Shown: positions 50,233 through 60,288, counted from the stretch's first letter. The stretch is 64,000 nt of DNA from Ignavibacteriales bacterium (GCA_016709155.1 JADJEI010000001.1:1860001-1924000); one strand, 5' to 3'. Notes: generated by a model not told the origin, from the letters alone. Numbers and translations are program-made.

Positions 50233-51189
50233 CTATATCTCATATACATACCAACCATCTGATAAAGTTGGATCGCAATCACAAGGATCAGGATATGAGC
50301 ATCTATATTCGTAAACATATTTTCTATCAAATCTTCTCAGCCAACCGCTTTTCCAAGCATAATAACTGAATTCATCAACATTACCAGCATTTCCATCAGA
50401 CCCAATAAACAACCATAGAGAATTTATTCCTATATTATTGGCATGTCCGATTAGTTGGTCGAATTCAGAAATCCCATCTCTCTCTGAATGAATCCAATTT
50501 GATAAATTTCCGGAACCATAAAAATCTTTGAATTCACTCCATTCATTCCTTTGATCAAAATCAAGAAATCCATCGTCATAAAAATCACACATTATATAAG
50601 AATTACTTGTTGAATTAATTACACTTAGATATAAAGTTAAAATCCAACTTGTAGAATATGATCCTAAATAAAGTTTTTTCCCAGGACGATGAGATAAAAT
50701 ATAGTTTGAAATTTCTACAAGTTGATTGGTGGTAAAGGTTCCTCTCTCAAAGGGTTCGTCGATATAATACTGCGCATCAATCGAATTAATCAAGCTTTGA
50801 TAATTAGAATAATTACTTATTTGTAAAAAAATATTCGAACTCGAATATCCAGCATTAATTGCAGTTGAATATGAGCTTGAATTACCAACTATTACTTGTG
50901 AAAAACCCCAAATAGTTCTGCACTCCGACCATAATGATTGTGAAACTGATCCTGGCCAGATACCCAATAATTTCCCAGCTTTTGGTTCATAATGATCAAA
51001 CAACCACACGGTTACATCTTTAGTCCCGCAAAGTGGTTTATCAGAGTTGATAATTGAAGAATCTGAAGTTAACACAACCTTATTGGTCTGAATAAATTCT
51101 TCTTTTTCGACCACAGTATTTATTATTTGGTCAGTACAAGAATAAATTAAAACAAGCATAATAAAAAGGATTAGATTAATAAATTTCAT
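50233..51189 (-). CDS. Lipoprotein of unknown function, possible TIM-barrel
   Basis: A 318-residue lipoprotein; the lipobox is LIYSC with the acylated Cys at residue 18. The body has segments like YYIDEPF, LYLGSYSTSW, MCDFYDDGF and INSLWLFIGSDG that, in this order, resemble strands of a glycosidase TIM barrel, but no catalytic pair is certain. The end has four Cys in YRCSYPDPCDCDP. It precedes the barrel-protein gene. Confidence 0.6.
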   Translation of the reverse strand: MKFINLILFIMLVLIYSCTDQIINTVVEKEEFIQTNKVVLTSDSSIINSDKPLCGTKDVTVWLFDHYEPKAGKLLGIWPGSVSQSLWSECRTIWGFSQVIVGNSSSYSTAINAGYSSSNIFLQISNYSNYQSLINSIDAQYYIDEPFERGTFTTNQLVEISNYILSHRPGKKLYLGSYSTSWILTLYLSVINSTSNSYIMCDFYDDGFLDFDQRNEWSEFKDFYGSGNLSNWIHSERDGISEFDQLIGHANNIGINSLWLFIGSDGNAGNVDEFSYYAWKSGWLRRFDRKYVYEYRCSYPDPCDCDPTLSDGWYVYEI

Positions 51190-51560
51190 TTTTAACTCCC
51201 TTATTAAATTGTAAAATATAAAATGTATTATTGAACAATTTGGAGCTACGTAAAACCGGTGGGGAAAAGTACAATGAATAATGAATAATTAAGAATGAAT
51301 AATTTAGAATGAAGAATGAATTGAAATGACTGTATGTAAACTGCAGGCAGTTCATACAAACAGAAGTCTAATGTTAAAAAGAATAATTCAATTCCACTCC
51401 GCAATTGCAGAGAGAGAGAGCTAAATATCGTGCCAAGAAATCATTCATTTTCTTTTCCTCGAAGAAAACTTAAACAAAATCAAAGTGAATGTAAAGTTAT
51501 TTTTTAGATGTGAATTGTTGAATTGTTGAATTGTTGAATTGTTGAATTGTTGAATTGTTT
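51190..51560. other. 371-bp intergenic region with simple repeats
   Basis: No gene. It holds imperfect AATGAATA-type repeats at about 51273-51327 and a perfect octanucleotide array at 51512-51559. A GAGAGAGAGAG stretch lies near 51410-51420. Confidence 0.5.
51512..51559. repeat. Six perfect copies of GAATTGTT
   Basis: An 8-base unit repeated six times without change, ending one base before the trhO stop codon on the other strand. Its length could vary by slippage. Confidence 0.9.
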
Positions 51561-52445
51561 TTATCCCGAAATAACTTTTCTTTTTCTTTCACTTTCTCTG
51601 CACTCGTCCGAGCAGCAGTAATCATATTTTATTTTACATTCGTGACAGACAACTATAAGTTTATCGCATTCAACATTGTGGCAGTTGATATGATATGAAG
51701 CCGGCTTTCCGCAAAAATGGCATTTTGCAATGTATTTTAATTCTTCTTTGGTGTTTGGTTCAACTACTTTTCGTTCATCAAATACGAACATACTTCCCTC
51801 CCAATATGTATCGGGATATTGTTGAATGTAATTTAAAATTCCACCATTGATTTGATAGACATTTTTAAATCCTTGCTCACGTAAATATGCAGAGGCTTTT
51901 TCGCAGCGTATGCCACCGGTGCAGTAGGTGATAATTGTTTTGTCTTTAAACTGCTCCAATGATTCCACCACCTTAGGCCAATCTCTAAAATGTCTTACCT
52001 GGGGAGTGATTGCATTTTTAAATCTGCCAAGTTTACTTTCATAATCGTTCCGTGCATCAACGATGATGAAATCTTTTCCATCTTTATAAAAATTAAATAA
52101 TTGTTCAGGTGTAAGTTTTGGTGCGGTGTTTTTTAGATCAACATTAAGTTTTGAATTCACAATTTCGTTTTTAACACGTACGTGCATTTTATCGAAGGCA
52201 ATTATATCAGTAAAGGATTCTTTAAACCAAACATCATCAAAAATTTTATAGCTGGTTAGATGGTTTTTATATTTTCTTGTTAAAGCTTCATCTCCAAAGA
52301 TCGAACCGTTAATTCCTTCTTTAGCAAGATAAACTTTTCCTCTAATTCCGTTTTGATTGCACCATTCTAAATGGTCTTTTGCAAAATTTTCCGGATCATC
52401 AATGTTTACATATTTATAAAATGATATTACTTTGTATTGTTCCAA
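51561..52445 (-). CDS. trhO: tRNA uridine(34) hydroxylase TrhO
   Basis: The rhodanese-family enzyme that forms 5-hydroxyuridine at tRNA position 34 using oxygen. It has the N-terminal domain (VISFYKYVNID and GIRGKVYLAKEGINGSI), then a rhodanese domain with catalytic Cys175 in YCTGGIRCEKA, then a C-terminal Cys-rich zinc-like tail (CHFCGKP, CHNVEC, CHECK, CCSDEC). Length 294 is normal. It is monocistronic. Confidence 0.93.
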   Translation of the reverse strand: MEQYKVISFYKYVNIDDPENFAKDHLEWCNQNGIRGKVYLAKEGINGSIFGDEALTRKYKNHLTSYKIFDDVWFKESFTDIIAFDKMHVRVKNEIVNSKLNVDLKNTAPKLTPEQLFNFYKDGKDFIIVDARNDYESKLGRFKNAITPQVRHFRDWPKVVESLEQFKDKTIITYCTGGIRCEKASAYLREQGFKNVYQINGGILNYIQQYPDTYWEGSMFVFDERKVVEPNTKEELKYIAKCHFCGKPASYHINCHNVECDKLIVVCHECKIKYDYCCSDECRESERKRKVISG

Positions 52446-52500
52446 ATATTCTACCTAAAAATTAAATTATGAAGAGAATGAAATTGATACGGTAAAAATA

Positions 52501-53901
52501 CTATTCTCCTTGCGCTTTCGAATAACCTAACTCGCCATCAAACAACTGAAGTTTTTCAACATGCATCCATTTGATTTTTCTTGCAGATAATTCACGGATA
52601 AGTTCAAAAATTTCTTCATCGCCAATATTCATTAACTCACCTTTTTCATCCCGCGCAATAAATCTGCAGCGATGATGATCAACTAACCAAATGTCCGGTA
52701 ATGGACCGGGATATACTTTTGTACCGCGGTTAGAAATCATTTTTAGTTTAAGATTTCCAACTCTTTCCGGCAGGGTTGGAATTCCATTTGGATGTTCTAC
52801 AAAAACATCAACTCCGTGGCAATCTTCAACAACTTTTTTATAAGTAGGAAGCAGCTCACTCATAATATGCAGAGGCTTTGGTTCTTTTAATTCATCAACC
52901 GGCATTGGATCGAGATGATCAATGATAGCTTTAGTAAATTCTTTTGTATTTAATTTGCCTCCGAGGTCGCGAGTTTTTAGCCCATCCTTTAATGTTTCAA
53001 GTAATGCGCGTTCAAGTCTGTCTTTTGTTTTATGAAGCCCGATATGCTGCAGCATCTGAAATGAAGAAAGAAGCAGTGCCATTGGGTTAGCAATTCCCTG
53101 CCCGGCAATATCCGGTGCAGAGCCGTGTACTGATTCGAAGATCGCAGATTTATCACCAATGTTTCCACCAGGCGCAACACCAAGTCCGCCAACTAATCCA
53201 GCACAAAGATCACTAACAATATCACCGTAAAGATTTGGCAATACCATCACATCAAACCGTTCAGGATTTGTAACAAGCTGCATGCAAGTATTATCAACTA
53301 TCAAATCATTTGATTTAATTTCAGGATAATCTTTTGCAACTTCATAAAAACAATTTAGAAACATACCGTCTGTAAGTTTGTGGATGTTTGCTTTGTGGAC
53401 TGCAGTAATTTTTTTTCTGCCGTAAAGTTTAGCCATCTCAAAAGCATACTTGGCAATTCTAATTGAACCCGGACGTGTAATTAATTTTAAGCTTTGTGCA
53501 ACGCTTGCGGTTTGATTGTGTTCTATTCCGCTGTAAGTGTCTTCAATATTTTCACGAACTATAATCAAATCTACATTATCAAATCTTGTACGCACGCCTG
53601 GTAATGATTTGGTGGGGCGTACATTAGCATATAATTCTAACGAAGTTCTGATTGTAACATTTACGGATTTATGTCCTTTACCTATGGGTGTTGTTGTAGG
53701 ACCTTTTAAAGCTACTCCATATTTTTTTATAGCTTTAAGAGTTTCATCAGGAATTCCGGAAGGATGTTTGTCAATCATATTTAAGCCGGCTTGATGTTCT
53801 AACCAGGTGATAGGAATTTTTGCGGCTTCAAAAATTTCTACAACTGCATCGGCAATTTCAGGACCAATGCCATCTCCTTTAATTAATACTACTTTAAACA
53901 T
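52501..53901 (-). CDS. icd: Isocitrate dehydrogenase, Thermus-type with C-terminal extension
   Basis: A TCA cycle enzyme that oxidises isocitrate to 2-oxoglutarate, 466 residues. The catalytic core (residues 1-335) has GDGIGPEI, VRENIEDTYSGIEH and VLPNLYGDIVSDL. An extra domain of about 130 residues follows, as in Thermus thermophilus IDH. The start at 53901 has AGAGGA 8 bases before it. NADP use is inferred from the subtype and not read from the sequence. It is monocistronic. Confidence 0.9.
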   Translation of the reverse strand: MFKVVLIKGDGIGPEIADAVVEIFEAAKIPITWLEHQAGLNMIDKHPSGIPDETLKAIKKYGVALKGPTTTPIGKGHKSVNVTIRTSLELYANVRPTKSLPGVRTRFDNVDLIIVRENIEDTYSGIEHNQTASVAQSLKLITRPGSIRIAKYAFEMAKLYGRKKITAVHKANIHKLTDGMFLNCFYEVAKDYPEIKSNDLIVDNTCMQLVTNPERFDVMVLPNLYGDIVSDLCAGLVGGLGVAPGGNIGDKSAIFESVHGSAPDIAGQGIANPMALLLSSFQMLQHIGLHKTKDRLERALLETLKDGLKTRDLGGKLNTKEFTKAIIDHLDPMPVDELKEPKPLHIMSELLPTYKKVVEDCHGVDVFVEHPNGIPTLPERVGNLKLKMISNRGTKVYPGPLPDIWLVDHHRCRFIARDEKGELMNIGDEEIFELIRELSARKIKWMHVEKLQLFDGELGYSKAQGE

Positions 53902-53991
53902 TGCATATCCTCTTTTTAATTTCAATTTTTTAAATGTAAATATAAGAAAAGATAATTTTTAGTAAGTTTTGTATTTAGATGAGCAGACAAT

Positions 53992-55332
53992 TCAATTAAA
54001 CTTTTTGATATAAGTCCCAATATCAAATTTATTTTTAGCTCCGTTGCGATTCATATACCTGATCTTTCCGAACACTGCTCTTTCAAACCAGGGGCGGTCG
54101 TGCACACCACCTATTGACCAGGCTATTCCTGTATATCCATTCGGATCGCGTCCATCAAGTTCATATTTATCATTTAAGCAGATCGCAATCTTTAATGCTT
54201 CTTCGGGTGATTTACTCCACTCTAAAATTTTCTTTGCCCAATACATGCGCATATATCCGTGCATCTTTCCCGTCGTTATCATCTCACGCTGTGCGGCATT
54301 CCATAAATCTTCGTGTGTTTTTGCTTGTTCAAATTCGTCTAACCTATAAATATATTCTCTTTTATCTTTTCGATGTTCATTTAAGGAAGTCTTTGCCCAA
54401 TTGTGAAATCCTTCAAACGAATCATACTTTGGATTAAAGTAACAAAAATTATCCGATAGCTCCCGCCGCACAATTAGTTCTTCGAGAAATGATTTTTCAG
54501 AATCTTTATTTCCGTTTAATCTTTGAGTTTCCAGTGCAATCCGCTGAGCCGATAAATGACCAAAATGAAGGTAGGGAGAAAGATTTGATTGTCCGTCTTT
54601 AGTTGGATCATTTCGTAACTCGTTGTACTGATCAAATTTATTTTGAAGAAAAAACTCAAGTGCTTTTAATCCGGCACTTTGACCGGGGATTATCCAATCA
54701 ACTTCTTTTACATCACGATTAAGATTTAATGATTTTTCTACTTTGCTCCAATCTATTTTATCCGATGTAAGTTCGTTTTGATTCATTTTTTGAAGCGGAG
54801 GAAATTCATCAAGAAATTCTATTAAGGCTTTGTTTATCTTTGGACGAATCATGTATGCAGCAAATTCTTGTTTATCGGAGACAAACAGGCAGGGAATAAT
54901 ATTATGAGCATCAACTTCATAAAATGGAATTGTAATTTTCTTTGCAACATCGCTTTTCCATATTCTTTTAATTTGCAGAGGATCAAAATCCGAAATGAAA
55001 ATTGATGCATTAAACTCAATCAAGAATTTGGGAATTTCTACTTCAGGTTTCCCATTTAATAAAAAAAACGGGATATTATAATTCGTAAGCTCATCTTCAA
55101 CCTCTTTTAATCCCTTCAGCATAAATCCAAATTGACGAATTGCCGCCTCAAGAAAATCAGGCACAAGATTAAAAATAACGGCAAGCGGTTTTTTATTTTC
55201 AATTGCAATCTGCCGGGCGAAAAGCAATGCCCAATTATCATGAACACGCTGATCGCGGCTCATCCAGTAAACAATTGGACCTTTAGTCTCGATTCCATCT
55301 TGAAGTATTCTAATTCTGTTTTTGTTGATCAT
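53992..55332 (-). CDS. phr: Class II CPD photolyase
   Basis: A FAD-dependent enzyme that splits cyclobutane pyrimidine dimers using light. GPIVYWMSRDQRVHDNWALLFA at the start and HFGHLSAQRIAL, FLEELIVRRELSDNFCYF, MHGYMRMYWAKKILEW and DGRDPNGYTGIAWSIGGVHDRPW mark the class II group shared with plants and methanogens. Length 446 is normal. It is monocistronic, followed by a terminator. Confidence 0.94.
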   Translation of the reverse strand: MINKNRIRILQDGIETKGPIVYWMSRDQRVHDNWALLFARQIAIENKKPLAVIFNLVPDFLEAAIRQFGFMLKGLKEVEDELTNYNIPFFLLNGKPEVEIPKFLIEFNASIFISDFDPLQIKRIWKSDVAKKITIPFYEVDAHNIIPCLFVSDKQEFAAYMIRPKINKALIEFLDEFPPLQKMNQNELTSDKIDWSKVEKSLNLNRDVKEVDWIIPGQSAGLKALEFFLQNKFDQYNELRNDPTKDGQSNLSPYLHFGHLSAQRIALETQRLNGNKDSEKSFLEELIVRRELSDNFCYFNPKYDSFEGFHNWAKTSLNEHRKDKREYIYRLDEFEQAKTHEDLWNAAQREMITTGKMHGYMRMYWAKKILEWSKSPEEALKIAICLNDKYELDGRDPNGYTGIAWSIGGVHDRPWFERAVFGKIRYMNRNGAKNKFDIGTYIKKFN

Positions 55333-55376
55333 TTGACTACATAATTAATTAAAAATATTATTAGCATAAAAATCAA

Positions 55377-55404
55377 AAAGCCCGCTGAACATCAAGCGGG
55401 CTTT
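55377..55404. terminator. Bidirectional terminator
   Basis: AAAGCCCGCT (55377-55386) pairs perfectly with AGCGGGCTTT (55395-55404). It lies between the start of the photolyase gene and the end of the leftward rseP gene, so its job is to end the dxr-rseP transcript. Confidence 0.85.
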
Positions 55405-55437
55405 CAAATCTTTTAAATCAAAAAACATTTACAAATA

Positions 55438-56793
55438 TTATAGACTCAGAAAATCATTATAAATAATAAATGCCATCAGCAGAAGCAGAAGCACCAAGCC
55501 TGTGTTTTGAATTGCCATTTTAATTTTAATCGGGATCTCTCTTTTTATTATTCCTTCAATTAAAATTATTACAAGATGTCCACCGTCTAAAACCGGAAAA
55601 GGCATAATATTCATTATTGCAAGACTTAGGCTTAACAAAGCAAGAAAATATAAAAAGCTTGAGATGCCTGTCTCCGCAGATTTAGCAGCGAACTGAGCAA
55701 TCTTAACCGGTCCGCCAAATGCTTTTCCAAATTCAATATCGCCGGCAAAAACTTTTCCGAGCATATTGAATGTTAAGTCGGTCATTCTCTCGATATCAAG
55801 CCAGCCGTAATAAAATGATTCAAAGAATCCGTAAGTTTTTAATTCAGTTGGTCCCGAAAAAACTTGCCCCAGCCCAACACCAATCATTCCATTTGCACCG
55901 GGAGTAACAGCAAGTGTCAATGTATATTTATCTCTTAAAACAACAACGGGTATTTCAACTTCTTTATTGCTTGATATAATTTCTGTGGCTTGTTTAGAAG
56001 CGTAAATTTTTTGGTTGTTCAGTGAAAGAATAATGTCGCCTGTTTTAATTCCCGCTTTACTTGCAGGTGAACCGGCAAGTACTTCACCGATTCCAGTTTG
56101 CACTCCATCGGGAATAAGGAACATCTGCGCGTTTTCATCTTCGGGGATTTTACTTCGTGGAATTGATAGGCTAACAATTTCCCCATCCCTTTTTAATCTT
56201 ACGAAAAGATTTTCGCCAAGCGTATGAATAAATATCTGTGCGCGGAGATCTTCCCAATTATCAACTTTAATATTGTTGACGGAAATTATCTCATCTTTAG
56301 CTTTGAATCCAATCTGCTCGGCAGCACTTCCCGATTCAATAAATGCTAAGGTGGTGGTTTTAGTAACGGCTTTACCCTGGAAAAAATTTCCACCCCAAAA
56401 TATTAACCACGCTAGAAGCAGATTCATTATCACACCGGCGGAAATGACAAATATTTTTTGCCACATCGGTTTCGCCCTGAATTCATATGGCTGCGGCTCT
56501 TTGTCTGCAAATGATGTGTCGAAACTTTCATCCACCATTCCGGCAATTTTTACATAGCCGCCAAGAGGTAGTAAACTTAAACGATAATCTGTGTGACCTT
56601 CGCCGTCAAAATCTTTTGGCAGTTCGCCAAATGAAAATCCATTTTTTTTATTCCATCCAAAAAGTCTTTTACCAAAACCGATTGCAAAAACATCAGCGCG
56701 CATTCTGCAAAGCTTGGCAGCAGCGAAGTGACCAAACTCATGCACGAATACTAAAATTCCAATTGTTATCGCAAAATAAATTACATAATCCAT
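55438..56793 (-). CDS. rseP: RIP zinc metalloprotease RseP
   Basis: The site-2 intramembrane protease that releases membrane-bound regulators. HEFGH at residues 18-22 in the first helix and NIMPFPVLDGGHL near the end hold the zinc ligands. Two PDZ regions lie between (GSAAEQIGFKAKDEIISVN and GSPASKAGIKTGDIILSLN). Length 451 is normal. It lies 17 bases after dxr in the same operon, the usual order. Confidence 0.95.
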   Translation of the reverse strand: MDYVIYFAITIGILVFVHEFGHFAAAKLCRMRADVFAIGFGKRLFGWNKKNGFSFGELPKDFDGEGHTDYRLSLLPLGGYVKIAGMVDESFDTSFADKEPQPYEFRAKPMWQKIFVISAGVIMNLLLAWLIFWGGNFFQGKAVTKTTTLAFIESGSAAEQIGFKAKDEIISVNNIKVDNWEDLRAQIFIHTLGENLFVRLKRDGEIVSLSIPRSKIPEDENAQMFLIPDGVQTGIGEVLAGSPASKAGIKTGDIILSLNNQKIYASKQATEIISSNKEVEIPVVVLRDKYTLTLAVTPGANGMIGVGLGQVFSGPTELKTYGFFESFYYGWLDIERMTDLTFNMLGKVFAGDIEFGKAFGGPVKIAQFAAKSAETGISSFLYFLALLSLSLAIMNIMPFPVLDGGHLVIILIEGIIKREIPIKIKMAIQNTGLVLLLLLMAFIIYNDFLSL

Positions 56794-56810
56794 TTAACTG
56801 ATTTCTCCTT

Positions 56811-57953
56811 TTAACTCAAGTGTCTTACAAATTCTCTTGTAGTTTCATCGCAATGATGAATGATTTCAAGATCGGGTTTTTTATGATTGTCTATTTTTTC
56901 TAAAGCCGCACTTACAAAATAAGGAATCTGTGAGAATTTAATCTGCCCATTTAAAAATCTCTCAACGGCAATTTCATTTGCAGCATTTAAAATGCAAGGT
57001 GCGGTTCCTTTCATTTCAAGCGCTTCATAAGCAATTTTTAAGCATTCAAATTTATCTAAATCCGGCTTAAAGAAATTTAAAGTCCCAATGACGGGCAATT
57101 GAGTGCGCACAAAATTATTTTCAAATCTCTTTGGAAAAGTAAGCGCATATTGAATCGGCAATTTCATATCGGGCAGACCCATTTGGGCCTTTATTGAGCC
57201 ATCAATAAACTGCACCATCGAATGAACAATTGACTGAGGATGTATTACAACATCAATTTTTTCTTTTGGAAGATTAAAAAGCCAGTGAGCTTCTATTACC
57301 TCAAGCCCTTTATTCATCATTGAAGCTGAATCAATTGTAATTTTGTTCCCCATTTTCCAGTTTGGATGATTGAGCGCTTGTTTAATAGTAGCTTCTTTAA
57401 AAAATGATTTGTCCTTATTTAAAAATGGTCCGCCGGAAGCAGTAAGTATTATTTTTTCAACTTCATTATTTTTTTCACCGGTAAGACATTGAAAAATTGC
57501 GCTATGTTCGGAATCAATCGGAATAATTTCGGAATTATATTTTTCACAAAGTTCAGTGACTAACTCACCTGCGACAACAAGAGTCTCTTTATTGGCGAGT
57601 GCAATACGCTTTCCCCTTTTGATTGCTTCTATTGTTGGCGGCAGCCCCGCAAACCCGACAATTGCTCCAACAAAAATATCGTAATCAGCCTCCTGCGAAA
57701 TTCTTTTCAGTCCATCTGTACCCGAATAAATTGTGCATTTACATTTTAACCTGCTTCTTAAAGTTTTAGCAAGGATTTCATTTTGAACGACAGCAAAAAT
57801 TGGTTTGAATTCATTGATCTGCTTTTCGAGCAAGTCAATATTTGAATTTACTGTAAGTCCGGCAACTTTAAAGTGATCGGGAAATTGTCTTATCACATTC
57901 AAAGTGTTAACCCCGATTGAGCCGGTTGAACCTAAAATTAAAATCTTCTTCAT
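56811..57953 (-). CDS. dxr: 1-deoxy-D-xylulose 5-phosphate reductoisomerase
   Basis: The second enzyme of the MEP isoprenoid pathway. It has the NADPH site ILGSTGSIGVNTL at the start, ANKETLVVAGE, PIDSEHSAIFQCL and SASGGPF-like TASGGPF, and IDSASMMNKGLEVIEAHWLF near residue 220. I start at the ATG at 57953, since the upstream in-frame residues to 58025 are not family-like. It precedes rseP. Confidence 0.96.
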   Translation of the reverse strand: MKKILILGSTGSIGVNTLNVIRQFPDHFKVAGLTVNSNIDLLEKQINEFKPIFAVVQNEILAKTLRSRLKCKCTIYSGTDGLKRISQEADYDIFVGAIVGFAGLPPTIEAIKRGKRIALANKETLVVAGELVTELCEKYNSEIIPIDSEHSAIFQCLTGEKNNEVEKIILTASGGPFLNKDKSFFKEATIKQALNHPNWKMGNKITIDSASMMNKGLEVIEAHWLFNLPKEKIDVVIHPQSIVHSMVQFIDGSIKAQMGLPDMKLPIQYALTFPKRFENNFVRTQLPVIGTLNFFKPDLDKFECLKIAYEALEMKGTAPCILNAANEIAVERFLNGQIKFSQIPYFVSAALEKIDNHKKPDLEIIHHCDETTREFVRHLS

Positions 57954-58201
57954 TTTGTTATTTAAAGCTATTAAACAGCGGCGTCTTAAGCAATGTAAAT
58001 TTAGTTCTAAATAATGAGTGTTCATTATTTATCTGATTTATTATTGAGCAATAAAAAAATGAATCAGAGTAAATTCACCCGATCTGCGTTATCAAAGTTG
58101 TGTTCCTGAAAAAAATAAATTACGATTGTGAAAGCAAAATTCTTTTACTAAGTTTTGACCCATTCATTGCTTAATTAAAATAAAAATAAATTAGGAGAAA
58201 T

Positions 58202-59335
58202 ATGAGACAAGCGAACTTTTTGATGTTTTTTGTATTTACACTTTTTATAATTGGGGAATCGCAAGCTCTGCCCCGCTTTTCACTTAAAGGGGGAGCTGCC
58301 TGCCAGGATTGCCACGTTAACCCAACCGGCGGCGAACTTCGTACAGATCGCGGATGGAACTTCGGGAAAAAATTTCTCCCGATGAATTCGCAGGAGAAAG
58401 AAGAATTTTTGATGACCAACAGAATCGGAGAAAATATTTATTTTGGGCTTGATCTAAGGGGGCAGTACCTTGTTCGTACAACAGAAGAAAATACGCGAAC
58501 CGATTTTCAGAGAATGAATGCCTCCATTTACACTGCGATTGATTTATCTGATAAAATTTCTGTTCAGGCAAGATATGATTTTATTCAGCAGATTTATGAA
58601 GGATACGCAGTTGCAAGAATTTTACCTAACGATAGCTACATCAAAGGCGGAACTTTCTCGCCGAATTATGGCGTAAGGATTGACGATCATACTGCATACA
58701 CACGCGGTGGTGATCTTGGACTTTTATTCGCCACAGGAAACAGGCAGGGGCTAATTTATGAACCGCGATATGTTGAGTCCGGTGCCGAAGTCGGTATCTA
58801 TTTTGATGAGTACGCTTTCCTGACTGCAAGTGTTGGCAACCCGCGCACACAGCTTTTTCAAACTGATCCAAGTTACACTGCAAACCTGATGATCACCCCA
58901 CCCACCGGTGAGGATGTTCATCTTTTCTTTGGCGGCTCTTATTCTAATTTTAAGGATCAGCGTTTCACTCCAAGTTTTCAAACTATTTATCCCGAAGTTC
59001 AGATGTACGGCGGTTATCTTGGATTTGGCGCTGCCGGCTTTACACTTATCGGCGAATACGATTTGGCAAATGATTTAACCGGCACCGATATAAAATCCGG
59101 CGCATTGATGATCGAAGCATCATATAGAATAATCAGAGGTTTAGACGCAGTAGTTCGATATGACAGATTTGATCCTGACTCTGATTTTGAAAAGGATGAA
59201 GTGTCGCGGGTAGTTTTTGGCTTTGAATTTTTCCCCTACAGCTTTATAGAAATCAAACCGCAGTTCAGATTGCAAATGGAAGACCCGGATGTAAACAACA
59301 ATTCTTTTGTAATTCAATCTCATATTTATTATTAA
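58202..59335 (+). CDS. Outer-membrane barrel protein with N-terminal c-type heme motif
   Basis: A 377-residue exported protein. After a signal peptide (cleavage near SQA) comes one CxxCH motif, Cys34-x-x-Cys37-His38 in ACQDCHVNPTGGELR, and then a strand-rich barrel of the porin type ending in a C-terminal aromatic strand. A covalent heme at the periplasmic mouth of a barrel suggests electron transfer across the outer membrane. The CHVNPTGG motif is family-like in multiheme proteins. It is monocistronic. Confidence 0.8.
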   Translation: MRQANFLMFFVFTLFIIGESQALPRFSLKGGAACQDCHVNPTGGELRTDRGWNFGKKFLPMNSQEKEEFLMTNRIGENIYFGLDLRGQYLVRTTEENTRTDFQRMNASIYTAIDLSDKISVQARYDFIQQIYEGYAVARILPNDSYIKGGTFSPNYGVRIDDHTAYTRGGDLGLLFATGNRQGLIYEPRYVESGAEVGIYFDEYAFLTASVGNPRTQLFQTDPSYTANLMITPPTGEDVHLFFGGSYSNFKDQRFTPSFQTIYPEVQMYGGYLGFGAAGFTLIGEYDLANDLTGTDIKSGALMIEASYRIIRGLDAVVRYDRFDPDSDFEKDEVSRVVFGFEFFPYSFIEIKPQFRLQMEDPDVNNNSFVIQSHIYY

Positions 59336-59351
59336 AATAATTTAAAAGAAA

Positions 59352-59379
59352 AAAGGCAGCCTGGTAAACGACTGCCTTT
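59352..59379. terminator. Hairpin terminator
   Basis: AAAGGCAG (59352-59359) pairs with CTGCCTTT (59372-59379). It follows the heme-barrel gene by 16 bases. Confidence 0.75.
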
Positions 59380-59444
59380 AAATTTAATTACAACCGTTTC
59401 GTTTTACGTCTTTCTTTTAACGCCTGTCCCCTTGGGATTTAGCT

Positions 59445-59675
59445 TTACTTTAGAAGCATCAGTTTTTTAGAAGCAGTAAAATCATTTGATTTTATTGTGT
59501 AGATATAAACTCCGCTTGCAAGCTGGCTTGCATTGAAGTTTATTTCGTACCTGCCTTCATTCTTAAATTCATCAACAAGAGTAGTTACTTCTCTGCCGAG
59601 GATGTCGTAAACTTTTAGAGTTACACTTCCGGCATTAGGAATTTGATATTTTATTGTTGTTGATGGATGAACTCT
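59445..59675 (-). pseudogene. Orphan type IX secretion C-terminal sorting domain
   Basis: About 76 codons read HPSTTIKYQIPNAGS, then VTLKVYDILGREVTTLVDE, then ASGVYIYTIKS and KKLMLLK stop. This is the typical type A C-terminal domain of proteins exported by the type IX system. A stop codon (59676-59678) interrupts the frame directly upstream and no body is attached, so it is a remnant of a lost gene. Confidence 0.8.
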
Positions 59676-59711
59676 CTAATAAAATATAAATTTTTTCATA
59701 TTAGTTTTCAT

Positions 59712-60278
59712 TTATAGTGCACTTAATCTGTATAGCGATAAACCCAATTGAATTCCAAAAACATTCTTTTCAGTTGTGAATGTGGAATAACCGGAAATAA
59801 AAATTCCAAGACCTTTTGTTAGGAAAAATCCTAACTCGATTTCTGTCAATGCTGATACGCTATTATACTTTATTGTTTCATATTCTTCCGCAACTAAGAA
59901 ATGGCTTTCTATTAATTGACCTCTTTTTTGCCCCGCAGCATAACCGACTCCGACACCGATAAAAATGACTGCTTTTGTCCAGACAAAAGGGGTGTATCTA
60001 ACATTGGCATCTATATCCCATAAATTTTCTTCAGGATGTCTAAATAATTCGAGTTCAATGTTCCCATTAGCTCTAAGTCCAGCTAAGAATTTTTCTGAAA
60101 CAGGAAAGAAAATTCCCCCACCAACATTGAAGTAATTATTTAGCCTTCCTATCCCTAACCTTAAATAATTCCTTAAATGAAGGTTGCTTTCAGTACCAAG
60201 TGAATCGGTTTCGTAATCTTGTGAATAGACATTGAAAGTGATTATAAAAAAAACAATAATGATATTAAAATATTTCAT
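59712..60278 (-). CDS. Outer-membrane beta-barrel-like protein
   Basis: A 188-residue secreted protein, start at 60278 (MKYFNIIIVFF), cleavage near VYSQ. About eight predicted strands follow, one with VIFIGVGVGYAAGQKRG, ending FGIQLGLSLYRLSAL. It resembles the barrel-like protein at 49596 in size and style but I see no close match. It is 10 bases after a lipoprotein gene and probably co-transcribed with it. Confidence 0.65.
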   Translation of the reverse strand: MKYFNIIIVFFIITFNVYSQDYETDSLGTESNLHLRNYLRLGIGRLNNYFNVGGGIFFPVSEKFLAGLRANGNIELELFRHPEENLWDIDANVRYTPFVWTKAVIFIGVGVGYAAGQKRGQLIESHFLVAEEYETIKYNSVSALTEIELGFFLTKGLGIFISGYSTFTTEKNVFGIQLGLSLYRLSAL

Positions 60279-60288
60279 TTTTATTTCA

